64,000 nt of DNA from Dipteris shenzhenensis (lineage: Eukaryota; Polypodiophyta; Polypodiopsida; Gleicheniales): the NCBI GenBank assembly GCA_047967505.1, contig CM106538.1. One strand, 5' to 3'. A model generated the notes under the pieces. The model saw nothing but the letters and a program-made list of their open reading frames with translations. It was not told the origin of the DNA and did no database searches. Of this stretch, positions 35,764-46,759 are shown piece by piece; the first letter of the stretch is position 1; every line of letters begins with the position of its first letter. A program made the translations under genes and the position numbers.

Positions 35764-36100
35764 AGGTCATAAGGATTTGGGGAATTAGAGAGTTACAAGA
35801 CATGCTCACCTTTATCCTTACTACCACTCTTTTGATCATCACTAGAAAATCTCTTACTTCTATCCCTCTGTGAATGTCTTCTACCCCTTCCTTTGGCATC
35901 TCCTTAGGGGTTTGAAGAGGATCCCTAATTTTCTCCTTTGGTTTCTCCACTTCCTTCTCACCCTCACCCTTAATTCTAGGGGTTCTTCTGCTAGCTCTGT
36001 GAGTGCAGTCTTGAATAAAGTGGCCACCATATCCACACAAGAAGCAAGAGCTAGAGAAATACTTGTAGAAAACTTTCTATAGCATCTTCCCTCCCCTCTC
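35764..36100 (-). pseudogene. Gag zinc-knuckle fragment (gypsy-like)
   Basis: The minus-strand frame gives CFLCGYGGHFIQDC, a CCHC knuckle, followed by a very basic and Lys/Glu/Pro-rich tail. No protease or other pol motif is attached. Unrelated to the neighbouring copia Gag. Confidence 0.55.
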
Positions 36101-36365
36101 GTCTTTCGATAGCAAAGGGTCTATAGCAAGATCCATCAATACACACACTTGTGTGTTTCCTCTAGGACTGAGAAATCGCTCTTGTTCTATACCTACCTAG
36201 AGGAGCACACAAAGTCTCTAAGTGAGAGAAGAGAGCTAAGAAAAGTTTTGAAAACTCAACCTATATTGGGTCTTTAGAGGGAAAGGCATATCAGGTGTGA
36301 ACTCAAGATCCCACATCTTCAAGGATTCTCTATGTTATGTCTTTAATTGCAAAAGGATGTCCTTA
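36101..36365. other. Short spacer left of the minus Helentron
   Basis: No feature recognised. Similarity to the plus Helentron stops at about 36366. Confidence 0.4.
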
Positions 36366-36393
36366 CAAACAATGTGAATTACATTCATAAGGC

Positions 36394-36960
36394 CTACCCA
36401 ATATCATCAATTGTCGTGTATAAAAGGGAGTGGTCTATTGTTACAAGATTCCAAATATGGTCAATTGTGGAACCATGAATACAAGTTGGTTCTTCTATTA
36501 ATTGTTTGAAATTGTTTTGTACCATGAATTTGTGTAGTTGTGTTGAATTTGTAGAATTTTTGCAATTAATATTGAAGTCCCCTAAGATTGTAGTTGGAAT
36601 TTGTTGTTGTACTTTGTTTATCATTGTTTGCAATATATTTATAAGTGTTGATTATGGTGAGGAAGGGTGTTTGTAAACATTAATTATTGCAAATGTTGAA
36701 TTTTGATATGTTTTGAATATTGTTAACAAACACTCTGACCTTTTGTGTGTAATGTATTCTTGCATTTGCAATTGAACATGAGTTTTACAACATGTTGCAA
36801 TACCGATGCCATTGTTATTTTGCAAGATTGTGAAATTTTTCAAGAAGAGTGATTGATTATTTTGGCAATGAAGTTCTTGGAGGCATAATATTGTGGCACT
36901 CATGAGGCTTTTGTCAACAACAATGTCTTTGTAGTGTGCAGAGGATGCTCTAACATTTAA
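36394..36960 (-). pseudogene. Helentron endonuclease domain (EEP fold)
   Basis: The C-terminal endonuclease of the Rep-Hel-EN polyprotein, of the exonuclease-endonuclease-phosphatase family. Visible motifs: a start with N-V-R, TILCLQELHCQ (catalytic Glu in the QE-H motif), FAIINVYKHPSS, PTTILGDFNIN (GDFN metal site), and near the end STIDHIW (D-x-I/H). The frame breaks near 36645. This domain marks Helentrons and is absent from classic plant Helitrons. Confidence 0.8.
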
Positions 36961-37043
36961 AGATTACAATGTCCTTTGTGGGCTCTTATTTAAGGAGTGG
37001 TTAATTTGTTTTGCAATCCATTATCAATGTGATCTCAATCTTT

Positions 37044-38820
37044 CTATTTTTTTGATAACATTTTTGTCGATTTTGATGTACTTAGGTTCGAGTGGCTTGA
37101 CAAGGTAAAGGTTGTCTGGGTTGTGAACAGTGATAGTGCTATGTATGTAAGGCCATGTGCTTTGATGAAAGAAGGATCAAATGCATGATAGTCCATAGAT
37201 AGACCTTGCGAACGATGTATTGTTCTTGCAGCTATTGGTTGTAGTGGAAATTGTCGTCTAGTGAGACAATGTTCAAAAGGTTTTTCCCAATTTGAAATTC
37301 TCTTGTTATTTGGTGTATTGTTTTCCATTGTTGTGGAATGTCGTTAGTGTAGAGGTGCTGTTGTTTAAGCGAGTTTTCCTTCCAATGATATTATTAGTAA
37401 ATTGAACCCAAACAATATGAGGCTCTATTGCGATGAACGATTGTTTGAATATTCCATCGGCACCATTGACTAGACCATCACCAATGTCCAAGTTTCCTGA
37501 ACATATTTCCATTATTATTCCAGGCTTTAGGTACAATGTTTGGTGCAAACCAAATGTGTTCTTAGGAGATGTAGGAATGTTTATTATTTTGCTACATGTC
37601 TTGTGTCTTTTGTCAATTGCTTTCAAGATGTGTGGATTTTCCTTAAGCAATGAGAAGACTTCCTCATTGTGTGCATCCTTGCTTGCATTTTTGTAGAACA
37701 AGTAAGGTATGTTTTCCTTTTTTATTGGTTGACAAAAGTATTTATTATTAAGATATGATATGTCTTGAAGAGTGTGTTCTCCAATTCTAATGCGGTTTAG
37801 AATTTCTATGTATGTATTGTCCTCTTGGTGCATAGGCTTTATTAATTTATAAATAAGACATTATTTGTCCAAAATGATCACATTGATCTTGTGTTTGTTG
37901 CTTGGTCCATGAATATCCATGAGTCTTTTGTTGGACTTGCTTGACACAAATTTCCACAAAGAATAATGTCTATTCCTCCAAAGGGCTCCAAGTGATTGTG
38001 CTTGATCTCATGGAGATGCATGTCAGCAGCCACAAGTGTACTGTGTCCAATCAAAGAAACCTCATCAAAAACTACTAGTTCAAGTTCTTTGTACAGTTGA
38101 GATAGTTCTTGTAATTTCTCGGCTGAGAGGCTTGTGTAATGAGATGCCATTAGTGGTAAATAAAGTGTAGCATGTATGGTTGTGCTGCCAGTGTTGAAAG
38201 CCACCTTGCCTATGTATGCAAGCAATAACACTTTTGGGAGGTCTACGTCTAAGGATTGTTTGTGTGTAGTGTCGTAAAAGAGCTTGTACTATGAGTAGTA
38301 GTGTAAATGTTTTCCCTGTTCTTGCATTCCATGTTAGAAAGACATGATGTCGTTTATTTGAAGCACATCTTTTCTTTAGCATTATGTCTTCGAGAAGCAA
38401 ATGTTGTTCACTATTTAGTAATCTCAAGGAATAGTAATATTGTGTGTTAGGCATCATCAAATATTTGGGCAAAGACTTGTCAAAATGTTGAGAGGTTTTT
38501 GTATTTTTTGGCATTTCTAATCCAATGTCGTATTTGTCGGCATTCTTTAATGTTTGGGTTGATATTGAAGACGATGTTGTTGATGTATTATTTGATTTTG
38601 TGGGGAATTTTGGAATGAGTTTGATAAACTTTTCTTCATTGGGTTGTATGATGTGTTTGTTGAGAAAGAACATGTCATGCCATGTTTGATAATTTTCATC
38701 AAGAGTAAGTACATTATTGTGATATGGAAGAAATAGAATACATTTCTCTCGGTAGTAATCTTCTAGGTCTTTTTTAAGGTTGTAGTTGTTGAAGCGGATG
38801 ATCTTAGGTTTTTTCCTCTT
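37044..38820 (-). pseudogene. Helentron PIF1-like helicase
   Basis: Superfamily 1B helicase, the DNA-unwinding half of the transposase. From the N side: KKPKIIRFNNYNL and a W-rich lead-in, then VFLTWNARTGKTFTLL (Walker A; two Gly of GNAGTGK are replaced by Trp and Arg). Walker B follows as ELVVFDEVSLIG, and GGIDIILCGNLCQASP is the GD-x-QL-equivalent motif. After several breaks come RRQFPLQPIAARTIHRSQG and HGLTYIALS (motifs V and VI). The Walker A changes alone would likely inactivate it. Confidence 0.85.
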
Positions 38821-39176
38821 TTTTGTATTTGAAGCTGTAATTGTGTATTGGTGTAAAAGTTGCTAGGCATATGTCGAGAAGAGTATTTGTGCGTTTCAAA
38901 TACTTCATTATAATGTCATCAAAGAAGATGTTGATATTTTCAAGGTGCATTTTCTCCAATTGCTCTCGACATTTTAGTAGGTAAGTGCATTTCTTGAGAG
39001 GATTTGTGTTAATATACTGAAATTGCCTAGTGGATGATGATAATGGTAAAGAAAGTGCTAATAAGTAAATAGCTTGTTGAGAGCTAATATGTTGAGTATT
39101 CAAGATGGCATTGCCACTCTATGAATGTGTTCATTTGCTGGAGTATTGGAAGCAATACTTGCAATGAGTGCTAGTT
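38821..39176 (-). pseudogene. Helentron linker between Rep and helicase
   Basis: ISSQQAIYLLALSLPLSSST then QFQYINTNPLKKC and FDDIIMKYLKRTNTLLDICL. This is the conserved segment that follows Rep in Helitron proteins (E-x-S-x-Q-E-A with L-P-L and I-N-T, then K-Y-x-x-R). Same frame family as the Rep block, separated by a stop near 39104. Confidence 0.75.
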
Positions 39177-40560
39177 TCACAGCTTCTGTTGTTTCTTTTC
39201 TATTTTAGTTATGTACAATGTGCAATATGCTGCTGCTCGATGTGGGTTTAGAATGAATTGAATATTGGTGTTTGCTCCCCATAAGTTTGACATCGTTGGG
39301 TTGAAGTTATTTGTGTAAATGTCTTTTGGTTCTCTTTTTAAGAATAAAGTGGGTTGAGAAATAGAAGAACGAATTGAATGAATGTAATCATCTTTGGACA
39401 TAGTCGATGCCTTTAGAAAGCTTGTGTAGTCCAACGTTAACGTATGATCTTCTAGTAGTTGACTTTTAATTTTTCTCATTGTTTTTTTGAAGTTTTTGTT
39501 TTCGATATGATCTTCCAAAGGTTCCAAGATTTGTGTTTGTTGCATAGGAAAACGTGGAAATCCAAATCTACATTTATCTTTTCTTTTGAAGCAAGTTTTA
39601 TGATGTTTATGTGTTTGCATTTCATGTATTCTCATGGGGGAATTTGGAGATATTTGTTGAAATGTATTTATCAACAAAATCTTCAATATCATGGTTGGAA
39701 TCAATTCCAAACTTGGGGAATTTTGGACCCACAAGAGGCCATGATCATGTTGACTCCCTCTATTTTGAAATTTTGTTACAAAGAAGAAGTCATTTATTTT
39801 GCCTAGAAATGTCGCATCTTTTTTTAATAAATTCTTAAGGGCTTGGAATTTGTGTACATAGTATGGTGCAGTTGTTATTGGATCAGATCTTATCAAATTA
39901 CGAATTTCTATGTTTGAGTTTGAATTTGTGGATTCTTTATAGGGATTTAGTTTTCTCAAACATTATAGAAGTGGTTCCCAAAGTTTTTCTGCAGCACATA
40001 GTGTTATAAAGAAACATGGTGGTCCTAATTGTCTCAACATTGCAAATAGGTTTCTTTTGAGTTATTGCTTGTAATCAATGGAAGTTCTTAGATGTGTGAA
40101 GTCACAAAATCCAATGTTTGATTGTAGAAGTTTTTCAATATTAGTATCCAAAAGAGCATCTTTGACTTGCAATGTTCTACCTTTTGTTTGTGCTTTACGC
40201 ATACGAACCCAAGATGAAGAAAGAATTTGGCAGACCAATATTTTCATTGTTTTAAAAAAGAGGTTTTCCATTGACATTGCAAATCGACAGTCCACATTTA
40301 ATAATTCCCAAGCTACAATAATTTGGTATGAATTGCGCGCTAGAATTGCATGGTTTCTTTTTTGCCTATAAAAAATTTTGGGGTATGCTAATTCTTCACA
40401 ATATTTGTCTTTAAAAATACTTAATGGTGAAAAGCCTTCAAAAGGTGCTACAACAATAGTTGTTCTTCAAAGTCAACAACTTGTTGGCTTGCATATATGC
40501 CATGAACAAGCGTATCTGTTGCAATATCATCTTCTTCTATTTGGATATGCTCTTTAATAT
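39177..40560 (-). pseudogene. Helentron Rep (HUH nuclease) region
   Basis: The rolling-circle replication initiator domain. The start (40560-40440) reads EEQLQQDIKEHIQ, then after a frameshift VVAPFEGFSPLSIF (family APGEG...PLSI), CEELAYPKIF, and RTLQVKDALLDTN. Past stops near 40062 and 39960 come LGPPCFFITLCAAEKLWEP and FFVTKFQNRGSQHDHGLLWV. The latter holds the H-D-H metal-binding (HUH) motif. Then HHKTCFKRKDKCRFGFPRFP appears, the C-x-F-x-F-P motif that precedes the catalytic Tyr region. Two of the stops are TAA where Gln would fit. Confidence 0.85.
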
Positions 40561-40581
40561 CTTGTTGCAATTGCTCTTCCT

Positions 40582-43500
40582 ATGAAGGGTGATTTTACCT
40601 ATAGGTTTTGTTCTCACACAGTCACCTTGCTCATTCCCTCCACTTACATTCATCAATTTGTAAATTTCTTACAAGTTGGAGAATTTTATAGAATAGAAGG
40701 TGCCAGTGTTGTAGTGGAAGGACCTACAAAAGGAGGAACTTCTAGATTCTCCTTACTTGTTGATGCAACAACATGCATCATTAGAGGTGAGCCTTTTGAG
40801 GGAAATCTACATTTATTACCCGACCATTCTCTATGCAAATATGTCTCATGGGCGGCAGAGAATATAAACTTTGGCAAATTGAGTATTGACAAAACATGTG
40901 TGCCTCAGGATCTATGGAGCGCTCTAAGGTGGGTGGAACCTATGTGGAAACATGATGAAGAGAGTGCTCATGACATGTATCTCAAGTCAATTAGGTTCCA
41001 AGATAGATTAGCTTGGACTCATAAAGAGAATCTTGAGATAGTGCAAAGTGCTTGATTGATATTCCTTCAAATGAACCTCCCTTTTATAGGTGAGGGTACT
41101 TACATCCATTTTGCTTGCTCACATGTGGGATATCTCCTCCATGCCATGTGGCAGCTTATCCTTTGCTCATACCTTTGCTCTACATGTGCTTATGGCACCA
41201 TATCTCTCAACACCTCCCCTTGGTGCCATAATCCTTTGGCTACTGCAAGGTGGTCAGATGTGAGTTACAAATCCATCACCTCCCCTTAGTGCATACATTG
41301 CTAGTTAAGGTGGTCAAGTGTGGTTTTTACATGTCAATACCTCCCCTGGGTGCTTTCATAGCTACTCTCAGGTGGTCAGGTTTGATTACAAAACATAGGC
41401 AAGGTTGGCAAGGTTTTTGTTCTTCAATACATGTTGTTCCTATCATTCTGCTCATGGCTTGATGATGACCTTGTTGACTTCTTCGCTTGATGCATGATGC
41501 TTTGTTCTTCCATATGCCTTCATGCTTTCTGTGTGGATGCCATGTTTCGTGCTATGGTCATCTCATGCACTTGTGCTTTTGGCATGCTTTTTACATCGAT
41601 GTTTGCATTCATGCTTTGCTTTTCCAATGGTTGCAAAGGTCTTACCAATTGAATTCTTTCAATATTGGCAGTGTCTAATTGCATACAATGATTCTGATCT
41701 GACAGGTGCGTAGAGCTCGAAAAGACGATCACTTTTCCTTTTTGGAGCGTGTCCAAATTCTTCCTGGATTGCAAGTTATGGCTTGTCAAAGATTCTATGA
41801 AGAAGAGAGCCTTTGATGATGTGGCACAGGGATTCACATGCTGAATTCCATACTGTGCTTAGCAAGAGACTCTGTGCTTAGGTGGCACTGTGGTGACTTT
41901 TAAACCAGCTTATTTAACCCAAGGTTGCTTTAACTGTACTATGGTTCAACTAACCTAGACAAAACCTAACCATAGTTAATTTTTGACTACCTTATCTGCC
42001 ATGTGTCAAAATGTGGAGAGACCTTGGAAGACTTTGTGAAGAGACGATAATTCTGAGTAGAGATTTCGTCTGCATCGCGGCCGACTGAGATCAATTGGAG
42101 GAGCGGTGCGATGGCTCGTTGGAGAGGCATTCGCAAGAAGTTCATCTTGCTGTAGATATTGGAGCTCTGTGGAGCTTTCATTGCAGGTCATTGCTGTGTG
42201 TCGAGGCCGTGTAGGAGCTCGTGGCTAGCAGGAGGGCTGCCGGTTGTTGGAGCGGAAGGCTTGATACTGTGCAAAGGCTATTTGGCCGTCAGTTGGAGCG
42301 CCACTTTGATGGAGAAGGCCGTTGGAAGCTTTGGCTGAGGTGCCTCTGCTGTGAGATGAAGCATGGGCGTCGATGGAGCTCGGCTAATCCTTCCCGGGTC
42401 GTAGGAGCCAGTTGTGTAGCCGCCTTTTCGTTAGAGAGATCTTTGCAGGAGGTCGTCCTTGTTCACTGCTTGCTGTAGTCGTTGGCGAGCTGCCTTGTCG
42501 TGCAGGTTATATATACTACTAGAGCATGGGTTGAAGCTCACTGGTTGTGACAAGCTGAGGGAGGCCCGTAGTGAGATTTTGCATTCGTCAGTTTGGAGAA
42601 GGAGGTCACTGCATGTCGTAGAAGGTCGCGGGATGGCTGGCCGGTAGCGCGTTGGAGCAGGATGCTTGCCTACAGCAGTCAATGGAGGGAGCTATGACTA
42701 TTCGTCGAAGGCGCTGGATGCGTTTGAGCTTTAGAGCCCGTTGGGTCGTAGTTTGTAGAGCCGCATTTCGTCGACTGGGAGTCGTAGAGCAGTGTAGGCA
42801 CTGCTGGTAGTGGTAGCTTGTTGTTGCAGAGCCGTCGCATGCGGGCTGCCAGTCCGGGAGCGCTAAAGCTTAGAAGCTTTGGTCATAGTGCTTTGTCGAG
42901 CCTCTCCAGTCCTCTCTAAAACTGACAAAGGAGTCCGAGACTCTCTCTCTATTCTCTTTCGAAAAACACTAAACTACTTTGCACTCTTTAAATTTCTCTC
43001 CTTGGAGAATTGGATTCCTCACAATGGATCTCTCTTACTCTCTCAATGACGGAATTCCCTCAATGCAATGGAAGGAATCAATGGACGGAAATTTGCTCTC
43101 AATCTAAAAACTAAAACTAACCTAAGGGAAAAAACATGAGCTCCTAAGACATGCCTACAACTAATCTAGACTTAGCTAAACCTATGCTCTGATACCATGA
43201 CAAAACATGTGTGCCTCAGGATCTATGGAGCGCTCTAAGGTGGGTGGAACCTATGTGGAAACATGATGAAGAGAGTGCTCATGACATGTATCTCAAGTCA
43301 ATTAGGTTCCAAGATAGATTAGCTTGGACTCATAAAAGAATCTTGAGATAGTGCAAAGTGCTTGATTGATATTCCTTCAAATGAACCTCCCTTTTATAGG
43401 TGAGGGTACTTACATCCATTTTGCTTGCTCACATGTGGGATATCTCCTCCATGCCATGTGGCAGCTTATCCTTTGCTCATACCTTTGCTCTACATGTGCT

Positions 43501-44384
43501 TATGGCACCATATCTCTCAACAAGTATTTCACATGTCATGGGTACAATTGCAATTGTGATAATCAAAGTGGCAAATGAAGAAGGCATGGTGAGCCAAATT
43601 ATTGTTGCTGATGGCCCAAGAGATGAAGATAGAGCTACAGTTAGTAAGAATTTTTAATGTTATCTTTACTACTCCAACATAATTTTTTTTTCTTACTTTC
43701 AATATTTTTTTGTAGTTATCATTTGTCAATGAAACAAAACCCACATTGACTCTACTTGTGCAAGAGTTCAATGACAAAGGTGTGCTTATGTACATCTTAA
43801 AGAATGTTTCATTCCTTAAGGCAAAAAACACAATTTGTGTGTTTGACTTCACTATTTTGGCTAAGGTTCCCGATGGCCCAACCAAAGATGCTTGCAATTC
43901 ACTTTTACTAGTTAAGTTTCTCGACTAGGCTATGGCACAAAGGTACATATTTTACATCTACCCTCTTAATGGTAATAACCCAACAATTGAGTACTAACAC
44001 ATTCTTTCACAAGTGCAGGTATATGGGATTTTGTACTTCACGAATGCCAATGCAGATCTTGTGGAGCATGTTTGTGAGACTTGTGGAGGATTTCGTGTAA
44101 GTAGAGATCCACTTCACCCATATTGCTATTCTTGCAAAGGCCCTCAAAACGTCGAATGAGTTCCAAGTTTGACAGGAGATATAGCGCAATGCAATGGAGA
44201 GCAAGTTCCAATTCATGTTCGAGGCCCTTACGTGGATATCATATTGTCATTAGGTGTTCCTTTTTTACAAATGTATGAAGAAGATCTTATGATGGCATGC
44301 AGCAAGCTCAAAGCTACAAAACCTAGCAGAAGCTTCACTATCAATAGCTTTGGCTTTGTAATTGCATTTGATCCTAATGCATAA
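40582..44384 (+). pseudogene. RPA1-like gene (OB folds and zinc finger), split by an LTR element
   Basis: Exon pieces at 40582-40886 and 43523-about 43640 (once contiguous), then about 43717-43928 and about 44019-44384. The first piece has an OB-fold pattern (FLQVGEFYRIEGASVVVE, then SRFSLLVDATTCI). The second part gives LTLLVQEFNDKGVLMYILKN. The third has a four-Cys finger, HVCETCGGFRVSRDPLHPYC then SCKGP (C-x2-C-x11-C-x2-C), as in the DBD-C zinc finger of replication protein A large subunits, followed by a further beta-rich stretch ending at a stop at 44384. One stop lies at about 44160. Plant Helitrons often carry RPA-like genes, and this one is directly followed by the plus Helentron on the same strand, so it may be part of that element. 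Family assignment is from pattern only. Confidence 0.5.
40887..43522 (-). mobile_element. Young non-autonomous LTR retrotransposon inside the RPA-like gene
   Basis: LTRs at 40887-41212 and 43198-43522 start TGACAAAACA and end CTCTCAACA; I see one single-base length difference. The target duplication AGTAT lies at 40882-40886 and 43523-43527. The complement of the tRNA-iMet PBS (CTCTGATACCA, ends 43197) touches the right LTR. The polypurine tract (AAGGGGAGG on minus) touches the left LTR at 41213. Orientation is minus, with a TATA-like CTATAAAAGGGAGG inside the LTR. The interior (about 2 kb) has no retroviral protein motif. Its GC-richer part (42050-42900) is unlike the flanks and may be captured genomic sequence. 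Confidence 0.93.
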
Positions 44385-44896
44385 TCTTTTCTTTTACTTC
44401 TATAAAGTACTCCTACAGTTTCAGTTTTGATTGAAGGTTATTCTTATTTCTCTACTTTTGAGTCGATTCAATAAAAAATTACATTTACTTGTAACAATGA
44501 ATATTGAAGTACTTCTTCATAGAAGGAAATTTGAAAAAGATGAAGCTTTTAACTTAGCATATCCTTTCAACACAAATGTCATTCTTTGTCTTTTGAAAAT
44601 TTTTCCAAGCTTTACCTATGGACAAATATTGAAGGTTTTGTTTGAGAACATTATTTCAAATTTTGAAAATCTAGGTGGTCCATGGTATATCTTCCAAACA
44701 ATGTGCAAGAAGTCATTGTTGACAATAGATGAAGTACAAAATTTAGTCCAAATATCTTCAAATTCACTTGCAATGATTGTTGATATTCTTAAAAGTTTCA
44801 ACATTATGTTTGGTACATTGTTTGCCTTGCTATTTTATAATGGAGTTAATATCAAAAATAAATTATCAATAGTATCTAGGAAATGAAATAGTAGAC
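44385..44896 (+). pseudogene. Probable N-terminal part of the plus Helentron, function unknown
   Basis: A frame from about 44431 to 44886 encodes a hydrophobic, Ile/Leu/Asn-rich stretch (NIEVLLHRRKFEKDEAFNLA, KVLFENIISNFENLGGPWY). No known domain was recognised. Removing the solo LTR that follows joins it to the frame starting near 45569, after a single stop, which suggests one original reading unit. Confidence 0.35.
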
Positions 44897-45558
44897 TGTT
44901 AGATATGCTCAATGCCCCACCCTCTTGGTAACCACCAGTGGTCCAAGGTGCTCAAGTTGTAAGGCCCCCATATGAGGAGAAGCCATGTGTGAGCGCAGGA
45001 CATTGGATGGATCCTGACTTGTGGATCTTGACTTGCATGTCAAATGAGGTCTATCAATGAGACTATTGATGGTAGAAAGGTGATTGTGTGGGAGCCCCTT
45101 ATTCTTGCTGGGACCCCCCCAACTGGGGGATCCCGGGGGGCCAACGGCCCCTCTGGTGGGGGTTCGGGGGTGGGAGTCCCCGAGGCGACGGTATATGGAA
45201 TATTCCTTGAATATTCCATGGACAACTAGTCGGTTCCACCGACTAGGTTGACTGGTCAGCTCCACCGACTAGGTCGACTGGTCGACTCCACCAACTACAT
45301 TGATCCGACTACCGCCCTCATAGCTATAAAGAGGTGACCTCGCCAATCCATTGTATCAGATCAGATCTTCCAGCTAGTAGCTCTTCACCTAATATCTATC
45401 TAGATCGCCATCTAAGCTCCACTGTGGGAGCGCACAGGTGGACGGAGCCATCATCTGTACTACATCATTATTGAAGGAAAAGTTTGTTCCTCTCTAGTTT
45501 GCTGTGTACTCTCTATTCTTTGTTCAGTTTCTATTCCGCTGCGCTATGTAATTTAACA
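44897..45558 (+). mobile_element. Solo LTR (copia family)
   Basis: 662 bp starting TGTTAGATATGC and ending AATTTAACA, flanked by a TAGAC duplication (44892-44896 and 45559-45563). It contains a TATA-like CTATAAAGAGG at about 45325 and no coding domain. The stretch GTAAGGCCCCCATATGAGGA matches GTAAGCCCCTCATATGAGGA in the LTRs of the copia element at 51959-57059, so it is a related family. The centre is strongly G/C-biased (45105-45190) and carries about 2.5 copies of a 27-29-bp TCCACCGACTAGGT repeat (45225-45295). Orientation is from the TATA signal and the shared start. Confidence 0.88.
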
Positions 45559-45568
45559 TAGACATACT

Positions 45569-46390
45569 TTGTTATTAGATCAATCAAGTAATATTTATAC
45601 AATAACTCCACTAATTTTTTTGGAAAATAAACAAACATACAAAACATGGAATGGCAAAGATGTAAATAAACTAGAAGAAATATTGTTGCAAAATCATTAT
45701 CTGTCAGCAAAAGAACTAGATACATTGTTTTTCCAAACATTTGAACAAACATCTTATTCGATGCAAGGAGTTCTAAACAAAATATACAAAATGCAAAAAA
45801 ATGTTCTCCACCCAAATGCAAATTTAGATCCGTCAAACTTACTCAAAAAAGATGAACCATCTCAAAAACCAAATTCTACAAGAAAAAGAAAAAAAAAACT
45901 ACAAATACATATCAAGAACAATATTGGAACAAAATATCGAATACTCCATCATTTGCATGTATTTGTTGTGGATCACTTAAATTTTTGTCCAATTTGAAAC
46001 AACTCAAAGGCTAAAAAGCAATATTTTTACAAAGCAATGGTCTTACATTATCAACAATAAAATCTCAAAATAACTACTTATGTTCTATTTGTAACAAAGA
46101 TGTCAACAAAAACAAGATGCCATTACTAAATAAGACAAGCTTACAAATAGCTACTAAAATACCTTCCACTCGCAAACTAAACGAAGTAGAAGCACGTTTA
46201 GTTTCCATTTGAATACCATTTGCACAAATACATGAGCTTTCCTATGAGGGACAATATGGTCTACATGGAAGTGTTGTGAATGTGCTTGCAGATGTGGATA
46301 GAGCCCAAAAGTATTCCCAAGGTTTATAGGGGACAATGACACGGTAGTTGTGGCAATAAAACGGAAGTTATCATACAAACATAGCACATG
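45569..46390 (+). pseudogene. Helentron N-terminal region with DUF6570-like segment
   Basis: First a basic, Lys/Asn-rich leader ending in a KRKKKL cluster (about 45890). Then in broken frames a C-x-x-C pair (CICCGSLKF), LCSICNKDVNK, IPSTRKLNEVEARLVS, FAQIHELSYEGQYGLHG, and VVVAIKRKLSYKH. This is the usual DUF6570 pattern found upstream of Rep in Helitron proteins. There are at least six stops or frameshifts. Confidence 0.65.
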
Positions 46391-46759
46391 AGTGGTATAG
46401 TACGTCCAACATTGACTATGCTTGCATTAACTGAACTATTAAACACGCCACTCTATAAAGAAAATGATATAGATAAAATGGGAATATCCCAATTCCCATA
46501 AGAAGTAATGGAGTCCGGTGAACCTTTATAAGATTTTTGTCAAAACCACCTCATGTGACATATCCTTGGAAAGATCTCAACAAGTAGAGTCTAAAGATGC
46601 AATCTGTAACAAATTTAGAGTTTGCATGTTTGATATATAGCAAGAATAAGATTAAAGTTTCATTCCCACAATACAAAATTCTTTCCACTTTATCTAATAT
46701 TGAATTTGAAAGTAAATCCTCTTTGGGAAAGTCATATTAAAAACATTCAACAACAAGAA

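Larger units (their letters stand above)
36366..40580 (-). mobile_element. Helentron-type Helitron, minus copy, N-terminus truncated
   Basis: A rolling-circle transposon of the Rep-Hel-EN type. Going down in coordinate it holds the Rep region (40560-39177), a linker, the PIF1-like helicase (38820-37050), the endonuclease (36960-36394), and a short 3' tail. The tail ends GAATGTAATTC-ACATTGTTTG near 36366 and is shared with the plus copy. Stops and frameshifts occur in every domain. Its 5' side stops abruptly at 40580, where the RPA-like gene of the opposite strand begins, so the DUF6570-type N-terminal region seen in the plus copy is missing. Confidence 0.85.

Noticed and set aside
42221-42682. 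Open frames in the GC-richer part of the LTR element
   Set aside because: Overlapping frames on both strands, no motif; kept only as a captured-sequence hypothesis.
44909-45265. 118-codon minus-strand and 61-codon frames
   Set aside because: They lie wholly inside the solo LTR, which is non-coding and GC-biased.
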